A stretch of 64,000 nucleotides of DNA from Harmothoe impar (Eukaryota; Annelida; Polychaeta; Phyllodocida; Polynoidae): assembly GCA_947462335.1 (NCBI GenBank), contig OX381710.1:62305303-62369302 (forward strand), written 5' to 3'. This document shows positions 57,901-64,000 of the stretch, in pieces. The position numbers and the translations under genes were made by a program. Each line of letters begins with the position of its first letter. Position 1 is the stretch's first letter. Under the pieces are notes generated by a model that worked only from the letters and a program-made list of their open reading frames with translations, made no database searches and had not been told where the DNA came from.

Positions 57901-59117
57901 CTGGGCCTGGGATGGGTAAAATGCCTTTGTCCCAGGAGTTGTTTGGTGTAAGATTTGCGCGAGTCGCCATAGATATTATCAGTGGGTTTAAAACTACCCC
58001 TGAGGGTAATACTTGTATGATGGTCGTCACTGACTATTATACTAAGTATACGAGAGTGTTTCCATTAGCGGATCACAAAGCAGCAACCTGTGCAAAAGCT
58101 TTTGTTAAAGGTTGGGTATTGCATCTTGGGGTTCCCCTAATGATGCATAGTGACCAAGGTCGGGAATTTGAATCTGATCTTTGGCAGGAAATGTGTCACC
58201 GACTGGCGATTTGTAAGACGAGAACAAATCCCTATCGGCCACAAAGTGATGGAATGGTTGAGAGATTCAATCGTACGTTGATTCAGGTGTTGAAATCCCT
58301 GGTGAATGATAGAATGGATGACTGGGATGAGCAGTGTGATTATGTATGCCATGCATATAATAGCACTGTCCATTCTAGTACTTCCTGTTCCCCGAATCTA
58401 TTAGTTTTCGGGGAAGATTTGATAATGCCCGCGGATCTGGTATTCGGGGTGGTTGGAATGAACCCGGAAACCCCCTGCCATGTGATGTTTGTGGAGTCAT
58501 TAAGAGATCAATTCAAATATGCTTATGAATTGGTGAGAACTGAACTGCAGAAGAATGCTACCTGGCAGAAGACCGGCTATGATCTAGGCCTTAAGCCGCG
58601 ACGATTCAAAGTTGGTGATCAGGTAGTAAGATTACATGAGCCGTTATCGACTCTGAAACTTGCTAGTAATTGGGACGGCCCCTTTGTGGTTACCCGCATA
58701 GTAAGTGACAGTACTGTAGTGATACGTTCATTGCAAGGAAAGATGTATAAATCTAATGTAGCTCGACTAAGAGAGTGGAAGGGGAGAGATTTGTCCCTGG
58801 ACTCGTATGAGTTGGAAGTTGATACTTTGATAGAGGAAAGTGAACAGCGGAAATTAGTAAAGGAACCTCCCCGGAAACGCGGAAGGCCGCGGAAGGAGGT
58901 TTCCCGGAAACTAATGGTGCAGAAGCCCGTCATCCCAAAAAGATCCGGGAAGAAGGCGGCTAATAAAGTCTCGCTGGCTGAAGGGAAAAGGACCCGGAAG
59001 AGTGTGGTTAAGGCTAAATCCACTCTGGAAAAGGCGTGTCCTAGAACCAGGTCTAATGTTATGCCTAAAAACATAAGACGCAGTCCCCGGTTACTAGCTA
59101 GGGACGGTATAACCTAA
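54906..59117 (+). CDS. pol: Pol polyprotein (protease-RT-RNase H-integrase), made by -1 frameshift
   Basis: Made as a Gag-Pol fusion; the frame has no ATG near its start and opens at 54894. Domains in order: aspartic protease with DTGAS at 55320-55334; reverse transcriptase with FCIDYRKLN and catalytic YLDD at 56580-56591; RNase H with FVLDTDAS, the E of KREL and the D of LRTDHSS; integrase with an HHCC zinc site (HGHLTSGH..CPDC, about 57760-57885) and DDE core residues in AIDII, HSDQGREF and MVERFNRTL; a GPF/Y module (NWDGPFVVTRI); and a basic tail with an AT-hook at 58872-58895. All key residues are present and there is no internal stop, so it is probably active or recently so. RNase H precedes integrase, as in Ty3/gypsy. 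Confidence 0.95.
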   Translation, partial: LEGVTGDGRTVTPEEICQIITDVGGEDSLAVNASSKKGDGTVHPGNHEAGETGTTGAQGCAYGKPSASLEESITKELVKVGGTRLPPGHPCLEHLKGCGFDLGTDSDLHRFTRNPSVTDGKRWYVSCSVQGKTGEFLMDTGASHSMVSKRFISLLPNMCENLTMRVNACTADGTRMRTFGRTFLIISVAGKEFVWAPTIAEIEDDGILGLDFAALFGATLNPKSGKLKIEYPYDITILCKLRVISSVASVAQTVKIPPGMTCDVLVSSGRLIQKGLAVIKPDMAVLSRKGLESADTLVGNSRWTVTPISNPGNSTVYLEKGTEVGKVILAEAVTGSHQDLRLEEGGEEELHEELTKLLTGSSITDENDQEALKAMLKRCRQAFAAPGEPLGRTNKVLHEIKTGDNPAFKIPYRRLPLKKKIVAEEEIAKMLKDNVIVPSMSPWSSPVCMVTKKDGSIRFCIDYRKLNGLTKKNSYPLPRIDETIDSLGGNEWFCTLDLQSGYWQVGMKPEDMEKTAFSSHIGLFEYKVMPFGLCNAPATFEAMMETLLSDLLWRKCLVYLDDVIVFGKTFADCLSNLEEVLNRIMSNGLKLKPKKCNLFKKDINYLGRIISTEGVKADPEKIRSVTEWEVPRGPKDVRSFLGFCSYYRDFLPGYSRVAYPIQCLSHWTPGNRKEEFPWGREQDTAFLTIKKLFVETPVLKYPTPDGHFVLDTDASNESIGAALSQVQDGVEVPIAFASNTMSKTQRNYCTTKRELLAVIVYTKKFKHFLWGSDFTLRTDHSSLRWLLNFKDAEGMIGRWLAHLSEFGLEQSQIQHRAGVKHVNADALSRRPIRKCENTNCDDCGQHEAVIAGARIPFEIKGTGVLEWSMGTIRKFQEKDPNLSRLLVLLPRKIRPPRPEISLENREMRRLIAQWAELEVQSGIIYRWKINSSGRRVRQVVIPSGMRRDVMYYCHGHLTSGHFGKKRSLERLKRRYYWPGMSSDLLRWIATCPDCCKNKPGPGMGKMPLSQELFGVRFARVAIDIISGFKTTPEGNTCMMVVTDYYTKYTRVFPLADHKAATCAKAFVKGWVLHLGVPLMMHSDQGREFESDLWQEMCHRLAICKTRTNPYRPQSDGMVERFNRTLIQVLKSLVNDRMDDWDEQCDYVCHAYNSTVHSSTSCSPNLLVFGEDLIMPADLVFGVVGMNPETPCHVMFVESLRDQFKYAYELVRTELQKNATWQKTGYDLGLKPRRFKVGDQVVRLHEPLSTLKLASNWDGPFVVTRIVSDSTVVIRSLQGKMYKSNVARLREWKGRDLSLDSYELEVDTLIEESEQRKLVKEPPRKRGRPRKEVSRKLMVQKPVIPKRSGKKAANKVSLAEGKRTRKSVVKAKSTLEKACPRTRSNVMPKNIRRSPRLLARDGIT

Positions 59118-59416
59118 GCCGGTACACAACGAGTGTGGTGTCCTGTAATCTTGTTAAATATTTTAATGTTGTAATCAGTTATGTGTGGAAGTAAGTACGG
59201 TCGGAATGATCGTGATAGTCCCCCTGTCAAGGATCCCATGGGTGATGGACGGATAATCCGGTGAATGTGCTTTATTATGCCATTCATATATATTTCATTG
59301 ATACTCTCGACGAGTTGACAGAGCGTAAGGATTAACACATGGAATAAGGGTACCTGTTTACAATTAAACGCGCGGTGACCTGGTTCCAAGGAACTGGGTC
59401 ACGGGACGCGCGGGGT
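59118..59416. other. spacer between pol and third ORF
   Basis: No ORF. An imperfect cruciform at 59367-59412 (GTGACCTGGTTCC facing GGAACTGGGTCAC, flanked by CGCGCG) lies just upstream of the promoter-like segment. Confidence 0.6.
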
Positions 59417-59594
59417 TGCGCATGCGCGGTGGCGCGCCTTATATAAGGCCCGCGGAGCGGCGGGAATCGCCAGTTGGGGTTGAGAGGCGGTCCAGAGCAG
59501 ACGTGAGAGCTCGGACACGACCATTGTCGCTGTGGGGAGGTGGATCCCCTATAAATCCATCAACAAACACTTTTCTTGAGTGTGACACAAAAAC
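59417..59594 (+). promoter_or_regulatory. internal promoter-like region before third ORF
   Basis: TGCGCATGCGCG (59417-59428) is a perfect NRF1-type palindromic site. It is followed at 59440-59446 by TATATAA, and the GC content rises sharply. Transcription would start near 59470, leaving a leader of about 120 bases before the ATG at 59595. This is inferred from motifs alone. Confidence 0.5.
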
Positions 59595-62500
59595 ATGTCC
59601 TCCGAGACAGACCACCAACAGGTGGACCCTCTTCAAGAGGGCGACTCCGCTAGCGGAGGAAATGAGGTTGTTAATCAACCTGACCTCGTGGACCAGGAAT
59701 CTCTGGATTTCCTGGGACAAGGGGAGATAATGGACGTCGACGCTGACTCTCAGTCACCGCTTCGCCCTGCTAATGTCGCCGCCAATTACTTGGAAGGTCT
59801 AGACATTGAGGCCATCAGCCCTGCTGACGGTCGCGCTGATACCGGTGAAGCTGAGTATCAGGATCCGGGTCTATTGTACCATGGAGAACCGCCGGCGGAC
59901 GTTGAAAAACCCCGCCCGGCAGTACCTACACTAGGAGGCTTCATGTCCAATTACGATGGACGTGAAGTAGAACTGCACGAGGACGTGCTAAGACTCACGG
60001 CGGAGGGAGCTCCCCGCCGGATAGATCCGCTCACGAGCCAGGCGATACTGCTCTTCCTGTTAGTGGAGGAGCAGGAGGAGATGCCCCCGGACTGGTTTGT
60101 GTACTGGGAGGCACTCCAGAAAGGACTACGCGTATGCTACTGCTTACGACGAGCTGTCTTCGATTTGCATATCGCAGACATAAAGCGGTTAATGCCCGCA
60201 CTCCCAATTCTGTCTCTGGACCCGAATTGTGGAGTTGCCGGGATGTTGTTGACTGGGGTCAACAGATACCGGGCGCGAATCGGGAAACTCCGAGAGCCGA
60301 AAACCCGGAAGGAGTACGAGATTGCTGCCGCTAATACGCAGGGGGTAGTTTCGTATGTCCTGGATGTAGCCACTATTGAAGACTACATGGATTCTCACAA
60401 CGTCAAACGAGATATTGCCATATCTTGTTTGGTTGACGAGGCGGTTCGTACAGTACGAACCAGATCTTCCAGTGCGGAGGAGAAGGCGCGAATAAAAGCG
60501 CTGAAAGCCACACCTAGGGGGCGCGGCAGTAAAGGTGAGAGGGGGGCCTCAAACCGGTCAAGCTCGGCCAACAGTAACCAGTCGGACGAGTTTGTCCAGG
60601 AGAGAGGACGTCAGGCTCGCCGGAACGAGAAGGCAAGATTAGCTAACTTGCCGGACTCTGTATTAGCAGAGGGATCACCGGAACAACCTTCCGGAGGACA
60701 GCCCGTTATTCCCCGGGCTGAGGAGGTAACGGATGAGGCTATGGACATAAACGAAGCCAATACTCCGGCGCCCTCCAACACCAACACCACCACCACCACC
60801 CCGGCCCTTGTGGCAGATATGACCGCCGCCGCGGGAGCAGCGGCCGCCGTGGCGGCTGCGCTGGTATTTAATCCAGCACGACTCAGCCCTCTCCGTAGTC
60901 CGGCTCATTCGGATCCGGAGGAGGGAGAGGTTCCGGCTAACGCTGAGGAACCAGGAAACGCCCCAGAGGACCCCATCCCGCCTAATGACGTGATGAGGCG
61001 GATCTGGCAGAACGCGAACAATAAGTTCCGCGTGTTTATTCCCAATTCATGGGAACAGTGTCCGATTGGTCCTACCAATTTCGGATGTCCACTTGCGATC
61101 AACTGTAAAGGTCAGAGTGACGATGAGGATTGGATCCGGAATACCCCCCGGGACCGTCCTCCGTCTGCTTTTTATCAGCAGTGGCTAGATCAACTCAGGA
61201 TCCTGCCGGATACTTACTATAGTAAGGAGCAGAAAGAAAAACTTCTTTTTGCGATTAACCGCTGGTATAGCCAACGGGAAAGAAACTGGTGCCCATTCGC
61301 TACGTGTGTAAACACGATTGGCACAGACAGAACCGTGTTTGTAACAAAGCAACGGTTTCTGCGTCACCTCTGTGAAAATCACATGCACCACTGTGTGGTG
61401 TACCACTTTGATATCACAGTAGGTAGGGAATCCCAGCTGTGTAACGGGTGTTTAGAACCCCGGAGAGGTGAGCTCATGCGCCACATGAAGGATTGCCATA
61501 ACATGGGAATCAGTGTAGCTCGCAATCGTGTGAATGCGCTACATGATGCCGTATGTGACCAGTACAAGTCACTCACGGAGGAACAGAAGGCTAAGATCCG
61601 GCCGGCAACTCCCTTCTACTGCGAGGTCGCAGATGGGAAGTTCAAAGCCAGGATTGCCAGAGTGGACGGACGACATAAGTTCGCCATGAATGACGAGGAA
61701 TATACGGTGTTATGCACTACCCGTACTTCCCGCAGAGGTGGCGGTAGTTTCCGTCAGCCGGAAACACGGGGTAGTTCCTGGGGGAAGAGCCGGTCCGCCC
61801 GCGACCGCTCTCGATCTCCTGCGGTCTCACCTGGACCAAAACGGAGACATGCCGGATCCAATTTGGAGGATCTCGATAATTCCTACTATGGGATTTATCA
61901 TGCCCCGGAAGGTCGCGACTATTATCGCGAGTATCCAGACCCGCTGTTTACAGACCGGAAAGATCGGAAACGTGATTCCGGTGGTCAAGCGGCGGCGACT
62001 AACATGGATTACCGTTCTAGACGTCTGAGCAGTTCAGACAGTGCCAACAGTCAACCTGACTGTGGAGGTGCCCGGCCTAAAGAACCGGCTACCAGAACAA
62101 AGGCTTCCCTGCCTTTGACGTACCATCTGGGGACAACTGCAAAGCTAACCCCCAGGGACGTCCGGTCACCCACTACCCCAACTCGGGACATGCAGGGCTT
62201 GACCGTGAAAGCTGAACCAAAATCACTAATCTCAGTGGTAACGCCTCGGGGCATAACTGTCCCGAAGGCTGCAGCGGTTGCGAAAGCGCCGCAAGCGGAT
62301 GTTAAACCCGTGATTCCTGCAGCCCAGGAGCCGGTTGTCATCCAGCCAGTCGCGGGCACCTCCCGCACGGAAACTACCGGTGGCGTAAAGTTAAAATACG
62401 TCCCGATAGTCAACTACTTCTCTCGGGAAGAGAAGGCGAGCTGCGAAGTGGGACAGAGAATTGTAACAGAATTCCAGGAGTCCCAACGCGAGCTGGCGGT

Positions 62501-62810
62501 GGAGTATAACACCAAAATGTTAGGCCTGTTCACGCATGGCCTAAAGATTGCCCACCGGGAGGAGAAAGCATTGGTCGCTGTCGGCAATGCTGACTACTTG
62601 GCTAAAAAGTCAAGGGAAGCTGCTTCAGGCCAAAAGACTGCTGAGGCCGCCGCAGGGTTCGTTCAGCAAGAGAACGAGAAGTTAACCAAACGGTTACAGG
62701 ACATGAACGTAAAATTTTACGGGGTGTTCGGCGTGACTATCGATACCTGGGATGGCACAGCTGAGCACGCGCTTGCTTTAATGAGGGCAAGAGATGAACC
62801 TTTAGGTTAA
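59595..62810 (+). CDS. third ORF: C2H2 zinc-finger / coiled-coil protein of retroelement
   Basis: An intact 1071-codon ORF downstream of pol. I do not recognise the family. The N-terminal 110 residues are acidic. Residues about 113-290 form a folded-looking region with helices (DPLTSQAILLFLLVEEQEE). Residues about 290-450 are Ser/Arg- and Pro-rich with an Ala-rich hydrophobic stretch (TAAAGAAAAVAAALV). Two zinc fingers follow: CX4CX19HX4H (C566, C571, H591, H596) and CX2CX10HX4H (C616, C619, H630, H635). Residues about 708-760 are basic SR-like (RDRSRSP), and residues about 945-1060 are a helical, probably coiled-coil end. No signal peptide or envelope-like transmembrane anchor is seen, so it is not a typical env. 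It could be an accessory DNA/RNA-binding or second Gag-like protein. Confidence 0.75.
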   Translation: MSSETDHQQVDPLQEGDSASGGNEVVNQPDLVDQESLDFLGQGEIMDVDADSQSPLRPANVAANYLEGLDIEAISPADGRADTGEAEYQDPGLLYHGEPPADVEKPRPAVPTLGGFMSNYDGREVELHEDVLRLTAEGAPRRIDPLTSQAILLFLLVEEQEEMPPDWFVYWEALQKGLRVCYCLRRAVFDLHIADIKRLMPALPILSLDPNCGVAGMLLTGVNRYRARIGKLREPKTRKEYEIAAANTQGVVSYVLDVATIEDYMDSHNVKRDIAISCLVDEAVRTVRTRSSSAEEKARIKALKATPRGRGSKGERGASNRSSSANSNQSDEFVQERGRQARRNEKARLANLPDSVLAEGSPEQPSGGQPVIPRAEEVTDEAMDINEANTPAPSNTNTTTTTPALVADMTAAAGAAAAVAAALVFNPARLSPLRSPAHSDPEEGEVPANAEEPGNAPEDPIPPNDVMRRIWQNANNKFRVFIPNSWEQCPIGPTNFGCPLAINCKGQSDDEDWIRNTPRDRPPSAFYQQWLDQLRILPDTYYSKEQKEKLLFAINRWYSQRERNWCPFATCVNTIGTDRTVFVTKQRFLRHLCENHMHHCVVYHFDITVGRESQLCNGCLEPRRGELMRHMKDCHNMGISVARNRVNALHDAVCDQYKSLTEEQKAKIRPATPFYCEVADGKFKARIARVDGRHKFAMNDEEYTVLCTTRTSRRGGGSFRQPETRGSSWGKSRSARDRSRSPAVSPGPKRRHAGSNLEDLDNSYYGIYHAPEGRDYYREYPDPLFTDRKDRKRDSGGQAAATNMDYRSRRLSSSDSANSQPDCGGARPKEPATRTKASLPLTYHLGTTAKLTPRDVRSPTTPTRDMQGLTVKAEPKSLISVVTPRGITVPKAAAVAKAPQADVKPVIPAAQEPVVIQPVAGTSRTETTGGVKLKYVPIVNYFSREEKASCEVGQRIVTEFQESQRELAVEYNTKMLGLFTHGLKIAHREEKALVAVGNADYLAKKSREAASGQKTAEAAAGFVQQENEKLTKRLQDMNVKFYGVFGVTIDTWDGTAEHALALMRARDEPLG

Positions 62811-62912
62811 AAAGACTAATAGAAGGTTCTGAGTCTATTTCTAATTTTTTTTAGGAATAGAGGAGGGAACTATAATAGTTTCCGGATAGATTAATGGTTG
62901 TTTCATTTAATC

Positions 62913-62936
62913 TGACGTCATAAATTGTTTATGACG
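62913..62936. promoter_or_regulatory. CRE site inside a perfect hairpin
   Basis: TGACGTCA at 62913-62920 overlaps a 9-bp perfect stem CGTCATAAA / TTTATGACG (62916-62924 and 62928-62936) with a TTG loop. Confidence 0.5.
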
Positions 62937-63180
62937 GGGTATCCCTTTTTTTGAGGGGAGGGGCATCTTTTTAGAGGCATATGGATCAACGCGGGGGGAA
63001 CCTTCCGTGGAAGCTCTGGACTTACCTAACTACTCAACTCTCAACTATAGCCTACCGATGGGGAATCAGGACTCCACCGGGAAGCTACCAAACTAACGTC
63101 CCTGAAACTAACTTTTGGGATACGTTACCATGATGTGTTCCTGATATTATTATGCTGAGTTATAAACTGTTCCCGTCCAA

Positions 63181-63333
63181 AGGATTACGTGTCAAACAGA
63201 CAATGCTCGTGGTTCCAGATCTACTTATATATTTCATGAACATTCCTGGAGCTAGGATTACGTGTTAAACGGACAGTACTCGTGGTTTCCAGCCGGATTA
63301 TAGTTATATATGTCATGAACTTTACTGGAGCGA
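63181..63333. repeat. tandem duplication, ~75-bp unit, two copies
   Basis: AGGATTACGTGTCAAACAGA to CTGGAGCT (63181-63253) is repeated from 63254 as AGGATTACGTGTTAAACGGA to CTGGAGCG. A smaller duplication, GAGAGCACCT, follows at about 63412 and 63445. Confidence 0.85.
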
Positions 63334-64000
63334 GGACGGGATACTTATCGAGCTGTATACATATGAACTTACCTTCGGGTGATATTTATCCAAGAAACAG
63401 TATTAAGAAGAGGAGAGCACCTCACTCATTCGTCTATTAGAAGCGGAGAGCACCTTGACCACAACTAGATCACCAGTAAGCTATATTTAATTGTAAGGGT
63501 TTCCGGGTACACTGCCAGGTTACTCATTAAAACGTTTTTAATATATAAAATATATCATTATTATGTGATACATATCACCTCAGGTGTTCCAATAAGGTAT
63601 TCTCATATTTACCTTATGAATCGGGTTTCATAATATGCTACATATGAAGATTGTATGATCTAATAAGCTAGGAAACGTGGCTACCCGTAATGTTTATATG
63701 AAGTCGTTAAGACTATGTGTATATACTAAATATACCGCCAGGTATTGTCGTGTGTGTTGACTCTGTTGTATGTTGCGAGAGATATTAATACTCCGGTTAT
63801 ATAATCGGATTACCCGGCTTAAAACAAAGGCTGTGGTTACTGTTATCCATTGTGTGAATGTTTTCATTAAATCACAAATCAATGTAAGACGCTGGTGGTT
63901 GTGAGTCCTTATCAGGACTGGTTTTTAATAACTTTTCTGTTCAACTTAAATATATACACACCCCACGCGCATTTTTTTAATAACCGAGTAAGGAAACTTC

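Larger units (their letters stand above)
51766..64000 (+). mobile_element. Ty3/gypsy LTR retrotransposon with third ORF (5' 12.2 kb)
   Basis: The order is 5' LTR, primer site, gag, -1 frameshift, pol (protease, RT, RNase H, integrase), then a separate 1071-codon ORF and at least 1.2 kb of 3' noncoding sequence. Integrase after RNase H is the Metaviridae order. All three ORFs are intact, so the copy is young. The 5' junction cuts a known array motif (51734-51765), yet the continuation of that motif (CTAGAGATCTGGTGAG) never reappears before 64000 and no second LTR is seen. The 3' part must therefore lie outside the window or be deleted. At over 12.2 kb this is large for the group. Confidence 0.8.
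62811..64000. other. 3' noncoding region of the element
   Basis: No ORF above 62 codons. It contains a CRE-bearing hairpin (62913-62936), a purine run GAGGGGAGGGG near 62955 that could be a polypurine tract, and a tandem duplication at 63181. No copy of the 5' LTR was found by eye. Confidence 0.5.

Noticed and set aside
55229..59074. Minus-strand ORFs of 254 and 151 codons inside pol
   Set aside because: Antisense shadows of the strongly supported polyprotein, with no motifs of their own.
63495..63530. TTTCCGGGTA..GTTACTC resembling an internal part of the 5' LTR
   Set aside because: Only two short strings match and the flanks do not; not a second LTR.
1..64000. CRISPR arrays, bacterial operons or phage
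   Set aside because: No regularly spaced repeat array and no prokaryotic gene organisation; everything recognised is eukaryotic.

Overview
The window is eukaryotic nuclear DNA, most likely from an invertebrate animal. The evidence is a pol III tRNA-Gly(UCC), GT-AG split coding exons, dense microsatellites and poly-G/C runs, many small inverted-repeat DNA elements, and a Ty3/gypsy-type LTR retrotransposon. The exact phylum cannot be fixed from the sequence. Gene density is low and most bases are intergenic, intronic or repeat-derived.

Left part (1-22 kb): the 3' end of a minus-strand split gene (terminal coding exon 36-100, coding exon 800-944, probable start exon 4679-4757 and two upstream noncoding-looking exons), a tRNA-Gly gene (2365-2436) and a series of repeats. 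The repeats are a 3.25-kb fold-back element (5618-8868), two elements with CACTGATAA-type ends (one carries a 27-bp minisatellite), an inverted repeat pair at 12.1 and 16.4 kb, and several palindromes. A plus-strand three-exon gene (17666-19510) encodes a predicted 264-residue protein with a His/Gln tract. At 22.3 kb there is a promoter-like segment with two ETS sites followed by a short first coding exon.

Middle part (23-51.8 kb): about 28 kb with no convincing protein gene. It is built from diverged tandem segments: a two-copy block (23.5-26.8 and 28.0-30.5 kb) and a second family with at least five copies between 31.9 and 51.8 kb. The last full units are about 5 kb long. Small elements with CAGGG/CCCTG ends and 5-bp target duplications are inserted among them, as is a 219-bp GC-rich palindrome.

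Right part (51766-64000): an apparently recent Ty3/gypsy element inserted into a unit of the tandem array. It has a 484-bp 5' LTR, a tRNA-His primer site, an intact gag, a textbook -1 frameshift site (GGGAAAT plus a 10-bp hairpin) and an intact protease-RT-RNaseH-integrase polyprotein ending in an AT-hook tail. Downstream is a third intact ORF of 1071 codons encoding an unrecognised C2H2 zinc-finger, coiled-coil protein, preceded by its own NRF1-plus-TATA promoter-like region. No 3' LTR or resumed host sequence is visible before the window ends, so the element is probably longer than 12.2 kb. This three-ORF retroelement is the best candidate for an undescribed system.
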